Of a DNA stretch of 64,000 nt, positions 1 through 8,871 are shown piece by piece. This DNA is from Maricaulis sp947259345 (GTDB lineage Bacteria; Pseudomonadota; Alphaproteobacteria; Caulobacterales; Maricaulaceae), in contig OZ244254.1 in the NCBI GenBank assembly GCA_965217205.1, forward strand, positions 2,542,001-2,606,000, written 5' to 3'. A program made the translations under genes and the position numbers. The notes under the pieces were generated by a model that had not been told where the DNA came from, did no database searches, and saw nothing but the letters and a program-made list of their open reading frames with translations. Within the stretch, counting starts at the first letter, position 1. Every line of letters begins with the position of its first letter.

Positions 1-1092
1 GGCCCGGACCAGGCAAGCATGGTCGCCGACTGGACAATCCACCGCTGGAACGCCTTGCTGCGCATCGCCGCCAGCGGGGTGCTGGGATTCTCCGAAGGCT
101 ATGTGAATGATGAGTGGAAAACCTCTGACCTGCCCGCCCTCCTGACAGCGCTCGCGACCGAGCTGGACAAGGTGGACGCGGCCCATGGCCGAGGCGGCCC
201 AAGCCGTCTTCTGGCGCGTCTCCAGCACTGGATGAACGCCAATACCCGCCGCGGCAGCCGCCGCAACATCTCGTTTCACTACGATCTCGGCAATGCCTTC
301 TACGAGCAATGGCTTGATGAGAGCATGACCTATTCCGCAGCCCTTTTCGAAAGCGAGGACGACACGCTGGCACAGGCCCAGGCCCGCAAATACCGGCGGA
401 TCTGCGAGAGCCTGAACCTCAAACCAGGTGACCGTGTTCTGGAGATCGGCTGTGGCTGGGGCGGGTTTGCCGAAGTCGCAATCCGGGATTTCGGCTGTCA
501 TGTCACCGGGCTGACCCTGTCGCGCGAGCAATTGGACTATGCCCGGTCACGCTTGGAGTCAGCGGGGCTAGGCGACAAGGCCGATCTGCGACTGCAGGAC
601 TATCGCGATGTCTCCGAACGATTCGATGCTGTCGCCTCGATCGAAATGTTTGAAGCGGTCGGCGAGGCACATTGGCCGGTCTACTTCAAGCAGGTCCATC
701 ACTGCCTCCAGCCGGGTGGCCGAGCGGCCCTGCAGGTCATCACCATTCGCGAGCGGGATTTCGAGCGCTATCGCAATGCGGTCGACTTCATCCAGAAACA
801 CGTCTTTCCGGGCGGCATGCTGCCTCCGGCGCCACTTCTGGACACGCTCGCCGCCGAAGCCGGCCTCGTCGCCAAGGACACGAAGATGTTCGCGGATGGC
901 TATGCCCGCACGCTGGCAATGTGGCATCGCGCCTATCGGGCAAGCTGGCCGGACATCGAACCCATGGGGTTTGACGCCCGCTTTGACAGGATTTGGCGTT
1001 TCTACCTCGCCTATTGCGAGGCTGGCTTCCGCACCGGCCGCATTGATGTCGGTCAATTCGTCTATTCCAAACCCGAACTCGAAGCCGGCTGA
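1..1092 (+). CDS. cfa: cyclopropane-fatty-acyl-phospholipid synthase (5' end cut by window)
   Basis: SAM-dependent enzyme that adds a methylene bridge to unsaturated acyl chains of membrane phospholipids. The reading frame is open back to base 1, so the ATG at 19 is probably internal and roughly 50 N-terminal residues lie outside the window (family members are about 400 residues, 357 are visible from that ATG). Family landmarks are intact: FHYDLGNAFY substrate/SAM region, the SAM glycine loop VLEIGCGWGG, GLTLSREQ, and IEMFEAVG, followed by the usual C-terminal FRTGRIDVGQFV. An imperfect hairpin around 1129-1151 after the stop could help terminate transcription. No functional partner is adjacent; the next gene is a signalling protein. 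Confidence 0.9.
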   Translation, partial: GPDQASMVADWTIHRWNALLRIAASGVLGFSEGYVNDEWKTSDLPALLTALATELDKVDAAHGRGGPSRLLARLQHWMNANTRRGSRRNISFHYDLGNAFYEQWLDESMTYSAALFESEDDTLAQAQARKYRRICESLNLKPGDRVLEIGCGWGGFAEVAIRDFGCHVTGLTLSREQLDYARSRLESAGLGDKADLRLQDYRDVSERFDAVASIEMFEAVGEAHWPVYFKQVHHCLQPGGRAALQVITIRERDFERYRNAVDFIQKHVFPGGMLPPAPLLDTLAAEAGLVAKDTKMFADGYARTLAMWHRAYRASWPDIEPMGFDARFDRIWRFYLAYCEAGFRTGRIDVGQFVYSKPELEAG

Positions 1093-1237
1093 GCTTGCGG
1101 CCCCGACTCCCCCGCGTGCATGAAAAATGACGTTATCCCGGGGGGTAATGTCGAGAATTTGAATCAAATCATAATCCGGCGCTGACCGGACCTTTACCTC
1201 TTTACGCCATCGTCCGCCTTTCCAAGAAGACCAACAG

Positions 1238-3391
1238 GTGGACTGGATGGGACGGACACTCGACAGCACTTTAGGGCGCTACATCAATGTGGCGACGCTC
1301 GTGAGTCTGATTGCCTCCGTTTTGACGATCTATTTCTTTGTCGGCGCCCTGAATCGCAATGCCGTGCAGAATGACCGTCAATTACTGAGCGCGGGCATCG
1401 AAGCGGCGTCTCGCCAGAATGAGACCTGGGTCGCTGACTATGGCTGGTGGGGAGAGTTGCTCACGCTGTGGAATGAGCGCGAGAAATCCGTCCTTTCGGA
1501 AAGCCTTGCCTCGTCTTTTTCGGACCATACTGCGTTCGATTTTGTTTCCATCGTAGGCGTGGACGACGCACGAAGCATGGCGTGGCATCGGGAGTCCGGT
1601 CAGCAGCTTCGGACCGACGTGCTCAACCATGAACAGGTTTCGGACCTGCGTGCCGACCTGGCCGCCGGCTACAATACCGAACGCTACATTTCGACTCACT
1701 ACCTGAAGATCCGGGGTCAGCTCTATATGGCCTCGATCACGGTTCTCGGCGAGTATGACGATCGCGCAACCATGACCAATCCGACGGTTGATCCTGTGAT
1801 CATCATCGGAACCGCCATTGATCAGAATTTCCTGACCGAGCTCGAGGAAGTTTTCCTCGTCTCGAATGTCTCGCTCCATCAGGGCGCTTTGCCGCGCGCC
1901 AATGCCGGCCTGGAGATCATGGATGATGAGGGGCACTCGCTCGGCTGGCTCGGCTGGCAAGCCTCCCGCCCGGGCATCGAGACTCTGCGGCTCGCATTCC
2001 TGCCGCTGCTCGCCTACATCATCGCCTTCTTCATTTGCGCGCAACTGATCGCCTTCAAGGCCCGCACGCTCGCGCGTCACGCGGCGAGCAACGAAAAGCG
2101 CGCCATCATCGCGGCCGGCACCGACAATCTCAGCGGCCTGCCGAACCGGCTCGGCTTTACCAGCTTCATCGAAAGCAAAGCAGCGACCCGGGCCGCAGAG
2201 GATGGCGAAGCTGCGGTGATCTATATCGACCTCAACGGCTTCAAGGCCGTCAACGACAAGGCCGGACACCGCGCCGGTGATGATGTCATCCGGCGCGTGG
2301 CTCACCGCTTCCGCGGTGCCGTCGATGCCGATATCCATATCGCTCGCGTCGGCGGCGACGAGTTTGCCTGTGCCCTGGTCGGCGCGGAGGATGCCCGTGA
2401 GGCCCTCAACATTGCACGCAGCTTGTCGGAAAGCCTCGCGCGGCCGTTCGAAATCGACGGTCGCCCGTTCGAGATTGGTGCCGCGATCGGCATCGCCCAT
2501 TCCGATGAAGGGGCGCCGAAGACCTTCAACCAGCTTATTCATGACGCCGACCTGGCCATGTATCGCGCCAAAGCCGATCAGCTCGACAAACCGCTTGTCT
2601 TCAATGCCAGCCTCGGCCTTGAGGCCGATGCCCGCCGCGCGCTCGAAGCCGATATCGAGGCCGGGCTGGACCGCGATGAATTCTTCGTCGTCTACCAGCC
2701 GATCGCGCGCGCCTGTGACGGCAGCACAGCCTCGGTAGAGGCGCTCCTGCGTTGGGAGCATCCGACCCGTGGTGCAGTGCCTCCGGACGTCTTTATTCCG
2801 GTCGCCGAAGATTCCAAGCTGATCCGCCGCCTCGGAGATTTCGTGGTTGAGTCCGTTTGTCGCGAAATAGGGCCGAAAGCGCCTCACACTGTCTCGATCA
2901 ACCTGTCTCCGGCCCAGCTCAATGATGGTCGTCTGTGTGAACGATATCTGCGCGAACTAACGTCACACGGCATGAGCCCTGACCAGATCGAGTTCGAGCT
3001 GACGGAAGCCGTCCTGGTTGATGATTTCGAACAGGCAAAGAGCCGTTTGCTGGAGCTTCATGAAGCAGGCTTCACGGTCAATCTCGATGATTTCGGTACA
3101 GGTTTCGCCTCCATGGGCTATTTGCACATGCTGCCCTTCTCGAAGATCAAGATCGACAAGACCTTTGTGCAATCCATTGGCCGCGGCGAAGGCCCCAACA
3201 AGATGTTGCAGGCGCTCGCCCTGCTGGGCGATGCCCTGTCACTGGACATGGTGGCAGAAGGTGTCGAAACCGAGGGCCAGGCTGCCATGCTGCGCCTGCT
3301 CGGCTTCGAGTATCTGCAAGGCTGGCATTTCGGCTACCCGCTACGGTCCGACCAGCTCAAAATTCGCAATTCAGGTGAACGGGCAGCCTGA
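1238..3391 (+). CDS. CHASE4-GGDEF-EAL cyclic-di-GMP signalling protein
   Basis: Inner-membrane sensor with both diguanylate cyclase and c-di-GMP phosphodiesterase domains. A transmembrane helix at about 17-38 and another at about 245-268 bracket a periplasmic CHASE4-like domain containing the typical DYGWWGE motif. The GGDEF motif is intact at residues 372-376. The EAL domain starts at E501 (EALLRW) and keeps the residues needed for metal binding and catalysis (NLSP, DDFGTGF, KIDKTF, AEGVE, QGWHFG), so on sequence it could be bifunctional. The start is given as GTG 1238, preceded by AAGAAGA; ATG 1247, preceded by AGGTGG, is a fair alternative that shortens the protein by three residues. The ligand and net activity cannot be read from sequence. 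Confidence 0.92.
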   Translation: MDWMGRTLDSTLGRYINVATLVSLIASVLTIYFFVGALNRNAVQNDRQLLSAGIEAASRQNETWVADYGWWGELLTLWNEREKSVLSESLASSFSDHTAFDFVSIVGVDDARSMAWHRESGQQLRTDVLNHEQVSDLRADLAAGYNTERYISTHYLKIRGQLYMASITVLGEYDDRATMTNPTVDPVIIIGTAIDQNFLTELEEVFLVSNVSLHQGALPRANAGLEIMDDEGHSLGWLGWQASRPGIETLRLAFLPLLAYIIAFFICAQLIAFKARTLARHAASNEKRAIIAAGTDNLSGLPNRLGFTSFIESKAATRAAEDGEAAVIYIDLNGFKAVNDKAGHRAGDDVIRRVAHRFRGAVDADIHIARVGGDEFACALVGAEDAREALNIARSLSESLARPFEIDGRPFEIGAAIGIAHSDEGAPKTFNQLIHDADLAMYRAKADQLDKPLVFNASLGLEADARRALEADIEAGLDRDEFFVVYQPIARACDGSTASVEALLRWEHPTRGAVPPDVFIPVAEDSKLIRRLGDFVVESVCREIGPKAPHTVSINLSPAQLNDGRLCERYLRELTSHGMSPDQIEFELTEAVLVDDFEQAKSRLLELHEAGFTVNLDDFGTGFASMGYLHMLPFSKIKIDKTFVQSIGRGEGPNKMLQALALLGDALSLDMVAEGVETEGQAAMLRLLGFEYLQGWHFGYPLRSDQLKIRNSGERAA

Positions 3392-3411
3392 CACTGCCCG
3401 ACACGCCGCCC

Positions 3412-4935
3412 CTATTTGGTTGCCTGCTCCGCAGCCACCGCGCGCGCCTTCCGCTCAATCCGCTTGGCCAGTCCGGCATGCAATCGGGCGTGGCGGCTTG
3501 GTGTAAGCGGGTACCCCCAGATCAGCGGGACAGACAGGGCGTAGAGGGCGATCGGACCCAGGCAGTAGACCAGTCGCAAGGACAGCACGCCAATATCGGT
3601 CGACGCGTCTACGCCGCCGGATGCATGATAGCCCAGCAAGCCGACAATGTTCAGAGCCACGCCGGTAAAAATGGCGGCAGCCAACTTCTCCGACAGGCCA
3701 AGCACGGCAAAATAGGTCCCGGCGCGGCGGCCGCCCGAGCGGACGCTGTCGATATCCACCACATCGGCCAGCATCGCCAGCGGCAGGAATTGCAGGCCGC
3801 CGAAGGCAAAGCCCTTGAGCAGGAAGAGGCAGAAAAAGGCGAAGTAATCACCCCGGCCCAGCAGAAGGTTGCAGGCACTGACCACACTGACGAAACCGAG
3901 CGTGACCATGAAGGCCCGATGCTTGCCAATGGTTCGGCCCAGCCAGAGCCAGAACGGGATCGCGGCAATGCCGGAGATGAAATAGAGAAAATAGGCGGCG
4001 CCGATCGTCGGGATCCCGATAATGTCGCGGATAAAGAAGAGCGAAACCGCATTGCGGAGGCTTTCACCGGCGATCACCAGGAAGGCGATGATCAGCACGC
4101 GCCGCATCGGGCCATTGCGCCAGAGGTGGCGAAAGCCCTCGATCATGGGGACACGTTCACGCGGTGCGGGCGGCGGCTCCTTGACGGTCGTGACGATCAA
4201 CGTGGAAAGCAGCGGAACCGCAATAATGATGGCAATGGCGAGGCCCATCAGGACCGGCCCGGTCAGGGCCGCCCGACTGGTCGGCGTGCGCGTCATCAGC
4301 TCGCCGGTGAAAGCGCCGGTTATATCCCGCCAGATCGCCACGAAAATCTCGGTCACCGCGCCACCATCCGCGAATATCTCGATCACCATCGGTACAGCGG
4401 CGGCCATCAGAAGACCGGTCAGATAGTAGAACTCCCGCGCCGCGGTTACCTGGCTGCGCACATGATAATTCCCGGATAGCTCAGCCCCCCAGGCGCGAAA
4501 GGGAATCTGGATCATGGTGGCGCTGGCGAAAAACAGTGTCAGCCAAAGCAGGAAATAGAGAATTCCGGCCCCGTCATGAGGCACAAAAAGAAACCAGGTT
4601 GAGACCATCAGCGCCGGCGCACCCAACGCGATATAGGGCTTGCGACGTCCGAACCGCGTGCGCCCCCGGTCCGAAATCTCACCCATCAACGGATCGGTAA
4701 AGACATCGGTGAAACGGGCCACCATGATGATCAGGCCAATCACCGAGAGGGATAAACCGAGTTGGCCGGCATAGTGCGCGGGCAGCCAGATCGCCAGCGG
4801 ATAGCCATAGACCGCCAGCGGCAAGGCGAGGGATCCATGAAGGAAGATTGTTGAGCGCTTGACAGGCGGCTCCCCACCGGAGTCTGACGCCACAGCTGGC
4901 GACGCGGCCGGATCGGCCGTCACGTCTGCACTCAT
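3412..4935 (-). CDS. GPH-family (MelB-like) sugar:cation symporter
   Basis: Inner-membrane secondary transporter of the glycoside-pentoside-hexuronide family (MFS_2 fold), 507 residues with about 12 hydrophobic segments after a soluble N-terminal tail of about 25 residues. Family features include the loop-2/3 region FTDVFTDPLMGEISDRGRTR and RKPYIALG. The ATG at 4935 is preceded by GGGAGG with good spacing. It lies 126 bases downstream of the LacI gene and is the last gene of the minus-strand beta-glucan locus. A TGTTAGCG half-operator sits upstream at 4971-4978, so it may have its own sugar-responsive promoter. The substrate is not identifiable; a beta-glucoside or other glycoside is the contextual guess. 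Confidence 0.85.
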   Translation of the reverse strand: MSADVTADPAASPAVASDSGGEPPVKRSTIFLHGSLALPLAVYGYPLAIWLPAHYAGQLGLSLSVIGLIIMVARFTDVFTDPLMGEISDRGRTRFGRRKPYIALGAPALMVSTWFLFVPHDGAGILYFLLWLTLFFASATMIQIPFRAWGAELSGNYHVRSQVTAAREFYYLTGLLMAAAVPMVIEIFADGGAVTEIFVAIWRDITGAFTGELMTRTPTSRAALTGPVLMGLAIAIIIAVPLLSTLIVTTVKEPPPAPRERVPMIEGFRHLWRNGPMRRVLIIAFLVIAGESLRNAVSLFFIRDIIGIPTIGAAYFLYFISGIAAIPFWLWLGRTIGKHRAFMVTLGFVSVVSACNLLLGRGDYFAFFCLFLLKGFAFGGLQFLPLAMLADVVDIDSVRSGGRRAGTYFAVLGLSEKLAAAIFTGVALNIVGLLGYHASGGVDASTDIGVLSLRLVYCLGPIALYALSVPLIWGYPLTPSRHARLHAGLAKRIERKARAVAAEQATK

Positions 4936-5061
4936 AATTTACCTCCCAGTACCGCCGACCATATTTGTATTGTTAGCGTGTCGAGCTCTTTTCCAAGTTT
5001 GAGTATGCCGGGGGGCCGGTGTCAAATTAAACAGAAAGAAGAGTGCAGCAGCGCGGCGGCG
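4936..5061 (-). promoter_or_regulatory. promoter region of the GPH symporter with a TGTTAGCG half-operator
   Basis: 126 bases between the LacI gene and the GPH symporter gene. It contains the ribosome binding site GGGAGG close to the symporter start and TGTTAGCG at 4971-4978, which matches the left half of the better-formed TGTTAGCGCTAyTAA sites at 26813 and 49006. The right half is not conserved here, so this is a weak site. Confidence 0.35.
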
Positions 5062-6096
5062 TCAGGCTCGACGGAGCGGTCCGGTCGACTCGCGGTAGAT
5101 GATTTCATAGTCGAGATACTCGTTCGGAGCGTCCATTTGCGTCGGGTCGGACTGTGTCGCCGCATCAATCAGCTGCCGCGTCGCCTCATTCCCCATCGTC
5201 AAGAGCGGCTGCCTCACGGTTGTCAGGGATGGCCACATTTTCTCGGCAATCTCTGAATCGTCAAAGCCGACAACCGACACGTCGTCGGGTACGTCGAGTC
5301 GCAACCGGTGAGCCGCCATAAGGACGCCGGCAGCCATGTCATCATTGGCCGCAAAGACCGCCGTCGGCCGGTCGGTCATGGCAAACAGGGCATCGCCAGC
5401 CTCCAATCCGGCAGAGAAGTCGAAATCCCCCGGTCGCACCAGGCGCTCATCCAGGGCTATTCCGGCCTGGTCAAGCGCATCCCTGTAACCTGCATAGCGC
5501 TCATGCGTGGCGTTCTGGTCCTCCTTGCCGCGCACAAAGGCGATCCGGCGATGACCCAATTCGATCAGATGCGCGGTCAGTTCACGCGCGGCCTCGCGCT
5601 CATTGATTTTGACGCTGATACGCGCGTCGGGCAGGTTATTGGGACCCACACGCGCGATCGGCATGTCGAAACGCTCGAGCACGTGATAGAGGCGCTCATC
5701 ATTGGACAAGGGCGGCACGAGGATCAGGCCATCCGGCTTGGAAGCCTCGACCAGGCGCTCGAACCGTGTGACCAGGTCGGCCTCCGGCATGTCGCGCAAG
5801 TCCTCCATCAAGGACACCATGAGTTGATAGCCACGCTCCTGGCAGGTCTGCACTGCGCCGAACTGGATGGCGTTCACATAAGCTGAACGATGCGAGTGGC
5901 TGACCATATGGATCGCGTAGGACCGTCGGGAGCGCAGCGCCCGCGCTGTGCTGGACGGAACATAGCCCACTTCCTTTGCCGCGGCGCGGACACGCTCGCG
6001 CAGTCCTTCCTTGACGTGCGGCTCATTGTTCAGGACCCGTGATACGGTCTTGATGGAGACGCCCGCCTTCTCGGCAACGTCGATCATTCTCGCCAT
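5062..6096 (-). CDS. LacI-family transcriptional regulator
   Basis: Sugar-responsive DNA-binding regulator, 344 residues. The N-terminus carries a LacI helix-turn-helix (ARMIDVAEKAGVSIKTVSRVLN) and hinge region; the rest is a periplasmic-binding-protein-like effector domain ending in the usual VRQPLLTMGNEA region. I chose ATG 6096 because GGGGGAGGT precedes it at ideal spacing and the helix-turn-helix starts at once; an upstream ATG at 6183 would overlap the preceding symporter gene and add residues not seen in the family. It follows the symporter by 49 bases in the minus-strand locus and probably controls the flanking beta-glucan genes, perhaps through the palindrome at 12394-12409. Effector and operator are inference. 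Confidence 0.9.
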   Translation of the reverse strand: MARMIDVAEKAGVSIKTVSRVLNNEPHVKEGLRERVRAAAKEVGYVPSSTARALRSRRSYAIHMVSHSHRSAYVNAIQFGAVQTCQERGYQLMVSLMEDLRDMPEADLVTRFERLVEASKPDGLILVPPLSNDERLYHVLERFDMPIARVGPNNLPDARISVKINEREAARELTAHLIELGHRRIAFVRGKEDQNATHERYAGYRDALDQAGIALDERLVRPGDFDFSAGLEAGDALFAMTDRPTAVFAANDDMAAGVLMAAHRLRLDVPDDVSVVGFDDSEIAEKMWPSLTTVRQPLLTMGNEATRQLIDAATQSDPTQMDAPNEYLDYEIIYRESTGPLRRA

Positions 6097-6145
6097 GGCA
6101 GCACCTCCCCCGAAGCCCGCAACGATCTCAACTGATCCTGCTCCA

Positions 6146-7516
6146 TCATTCCCGCCCGCCCATCTGCCCGACAATTCGGGCATGGAGGCGACGATTCAGC
6201 GGCAACTTTAGAATGAGCAGCACCGACAAAGCCAGCAACAGGGATGGCATCAGGAAAATGTGAAATCGAATACCTTCGGCTGTGGCTGCACTTTGGGTCG
6301 CCGCATCAATGTCATACCCGACCTCGGACAACATGAAACCGACAAACAGGCCCATCAGCCCGCCCGAGAGTTTCTGGACCAGCAGCACGGAACCGAACAC
6401 CGCGCCTTCATTGCGTTCGCCGGTCTTCCATTGCCCGTATTCGACCGTATCGGGAACAAAGGACCAGACCAGAACACCGAAAGCACCAAAAGCCGCTCCA
6501 TAGCCGATGATCTGGAGCGGCACGCCAGCGATAACGCGTGCTCCGGCAATTGCGAGATCAAGCCCGCAAACAATCGCCAGGCCGCAGGCCAGCACCCAGC
6601 CGGCCTTCTTGCCAAATCGGCGGATGAAGAGCGTCCAGACCGGAATTGAGGCCAGCGTCGCGCTGGCATAGGCGGTCATCACGACTTCCTTGCGGGCGAA
6701 GACCGGGGCGTTGACCTCGATAAAGAAGGTGAGCGGAATGAGCAGGCTGGCAACAGCCCCGGACTGCAAGAAGATCATGCAAAGCAGGATTGCCAAGGCG
6801 CGATTGTCCCGGATGGCTGGAATGAAGCGCCATAGGCCAGGAGGCGGGTCATCGGAACATCGTCCGGGCAGGGGCTGTTCCCGCGTTCCCGCAAAGCAAA
6901 GGGCCAGCGCCATGGTTGCAATCACGGCCCCAATAAGCGCCGCCGCCTGAAAACCGGGTGCTGCCGTGTCATCGCCGCCAAACGTTCGCACGAGCGGAAA
7001 CCAAAGGCCGGAGACGGTCAGCAGCCCGGCAAAGGCAAAGAACATCCGTACGCCGGAAAATGTGGTCCGCTCGACGCTGTCATAGCTGAGCCGCGAGGCG
7101 AGTGCCGAATAGGGGACAGCGACGATCGTGTAGACAGTTCGAAAAAGGATGTGAGCCAGGGTCAGGGCGGCAATGAGCGCCACCCCCTCCAGGGGCGGGA
7201 TCCAGAACAGGACGCAAAAACTCACGCCCAGCGCCACGCCACCAAAAAGAATGTGCGGCCGATAGGTCCCGAAGCGCGACCGTGTTCGTGCCGACAGACT
7301 GGCAACGACGGCATCGGTCACCGCATCCCAAGCCATGCCTACGAAATATATTCCGCCCGCCACGGTCGGACTCAGCCCGACGACTTCGGCGTACCAGAAC
7401 ATCAGGACGAGCGAGAGCGCGTTCCAATAGATATTCAGTCCGAAATCACCGACGCCATAGCCAGCATAGCGCCCAATACCTGTCGTCGCCGCCAAAACCC
7501 CTCGCCTTCCGGTCAC
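6146..7516 (-). CDS. GPH-family sugar:cation symporter (second copy)
   Basis: Inner-membrane transporter of 456 residues, distantly related to the symporter at 3412-4935. The N-terminal half shows the GPH pattern YGVGDFGLNIYW, GMAWDAVTDAVVASLSARTRSRFGTYRP and VPYSALASRL, with about 12 predicted membrane spans. Its start is two bases past the stop of the GntP gene, so it is cotranscribed and probably translationally coupled. Together with the adjacent LacI gene and upstream beta-glucosidase it likely imports glucosides or a monosaccharide released outside the inner membrane. The substrate cannot be stated. Confidence 0.85.
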   Translation of the reverse strand: MTGRRGVLAATTGIGRYAGYGVGDFGLNIYWNALSLVLMFWYAEVVGLSPTVAGGIYFVGMAWDAVTDAVVASLSARTRSRFGTYRPHILFGGVALGVSFCVLFWIPPLEGVALIAALTLAHILFRTVYTIVAVPYSALASRLSYDSVERTTFSGVRMFFAFAGLLTVSGLWFPLVRTFGGDDTAAPGFQAAALIGAVIATMALALCFAGTREQPLPGRCSDDPPPGLWRFIPAIRDNRALAILLCMIFLQSGAVASLLIPLTFFIEVNAPVFARKEVVMTAYASATLASIPVWTLFIRRFGKKAGWVLACGLAIVCGLDLAIAGARVIAGVPLQIIGYGAAFGAFGVLVWSFVPDTVEYGQWKTGERNEGAVFGSVLLVQKLSGGLMGLFVGFMLSEVGYDIDAATQSAATAEGIRFHIFLMPSLLLALSVLLILKLPLNRRLHARIVGQMGGRE

Positions 7517-7518
7517 TG

Positions 7519-8871
7519 TCAGACCAGTAGTGACAGGATGAGCGCCGCGGCGAATCCCGCAAGTCCGATGATCAGCGTGGCGACGGTCCAGCTCGCAAGC
7601 GTCTGCCGGACATCGAGCCCGAAAATGCGGCTGACCAGCCAGAATCCGCTGTCATTGACGTGCGAGAGCGCGGTCGCGCCGGCAGCGATGGCAATCACGC
7701 AGAGTGCCAATTGTGTCGGCGCGAGGCCGGCCGCGTCCGCGAGCGGGGCGGTCAGACCGGCAGCGGTGATCATGGCAACCGTCGCACTGCCCTGCGCAAC
7801 GCGAACCAGAAGCGCCAGAACAAATCCGGCGACCAGCGGCACCAACCCCAGCGCCATTGCACCATCGGCCAGCTGCGCGCCGGCGCCCGTATCAACGAGC
7901 ACTTGTTTGAACGCGCCTCCGGCTCCGGTCACCAGGATAACAGCTCCGGTCGGCTCCAGGGCCCTGGCAATCCCGTCCGATAAATTGCGGCGCTGCGCGT
8001 CATTCGTCGGCCGGAAGACGAGCCAGGTCATGCCGCAAGCCAGCAGCAATGCCATGAAAGGATGCCCGATCACGGCCAGCGAATATCCGAGCGCGGGCGG
8101 GAGATCAAAGCGAGACGCCAGCGTGCCGGCCAGAATGAGCGCCAGGGGAAGACTGATCAGTGCCGCCGTCAGACCGGCATTGGCGGGTCGCTCGGTCGGG
8201 GTTCCTGCCTCACCGGCTATTGCACCGATGGGCAGCCGCCCGGTGCGGTCCAGCCAACCCGCGAAGAGCGGGCCGGCCATGGCCAGCGCGGGCAATCCGG
8301 CGAGGATTCCGAACAGAATGACCAGGCCCAGATCAGCGCCGAGGATCTCGGCCACGGCGATCGGGCCGGGCGTGGGCGGAATGAAGCTGTGCGCGACGGC
8401 CAGCCCGCAGACCAGGGGCAGGCCGAAGCTGAGCACCGGTCGGCCGGTCCGGCGGGCGAAGGCGAAGACCAGCGGCGCCAGAATGATCAGGGCGACATCA
8501 AAGAAGACCGGAATCGACGCGAGCAGACCGAGCCCGCCCATCAGCCATCGCCCAGCGCCCGCCTGCCGCCCTGTGAGGAGCCGTTGGGCCAGGCTCTCCA
8601 GTCCGCCCGATCGCTCAAGTATGACCCCGAAAAGTGCACCGAGCCCGATCACCACAGCCACGAAGCCCAGCGTCCCGCCCATGCCACGCGTCAGCGTGTC
8701 GAACGCGTCTGACGGTGCCATCCCGGCCGCGAGCGCGGCGAGTGCGCTGACCAGGATGAGGGCTGCAAAGGCGGGCATGCGCGCCCGAAGGATCAGCGCC
8801 AGCAATGCCGCAATCGCGACCAGCGTGGCCAGGAGCGGCCGGTATTCGGTCAGCCAGCCGCCTACATCCAT
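7519..8871 (-). CDS. GntP-family gluconate:H+ symporter
   Basis: Inner-membrane permease of the gluconate/idonate transporter family, 450 residues with 12-14 hydrophobic segments. The family hallmark SFIPPTPGPIAVAEILGAD is present, as are IPVFFDVALIILAPL and the C-terminal SHVNDSGFWL segment. It overlaps the upstream SMP-30 lactonase gene by 10 bases. That pairing suggests a lactonase releasing a sugar acid that this permease brings into the cytoplasm. Gluconate is the family default; other aldonates are possible. No gluconate kinase is encoded in the window. Confidence 0.9.
   Translation of the reverse strand: MDVGGWLTEYRPLLATLVAIAALLALILRARMPAFAALILVSALAALAAGMAPSDAFDTLTRGMGGTLGFVAVVIGLGALFGVILERSGGLESLAQRLLTGRQAGAGRWLMGGLGLLASIPVFFDVALIILAPLVFAFARRTGRPVLSFGLPLVCGLAVAHSFIPPTPGPIAVAEILGADLGLVILFGILAGLPALAMAGPLFAGWLDRTGRLPIGAIAGEAGTPTERPANAGLTAALISLPLALILAGTLASRFDLPPALGYSLAVIGHPFMALLLACGMTWLVFRPTNDAQRRNLSDGIARALEPTGAVILVTGAGGAFKQVLVDTGAGAQLADGAMALGLVPLVAGFVLALLVRVAQGSATVAMITAAGLTAPLADAAGLAPTQLALCVIAIAAGATALSHVNDSGFWLVSRIFGLDVRQTLASWTVATLIIGLAGFAAALILSLLV

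Noticed and set aside
1382..2887. Long 501-codon open frame antisense to the GGDEF-EAL gene.
   Set aside because: Shadow of a high-GC gene; low-complexity composition without domain motifs, whereas the sense strand has full conserved domains.
6097..6183. Extended N-terminus for the LacI regulator starting at 6183.
   Set aside because: It would overlap the upstream symporter gene, and the strong GGGGGAGGT site sits right before ATG 6096 where the helix-turn-helix begins.
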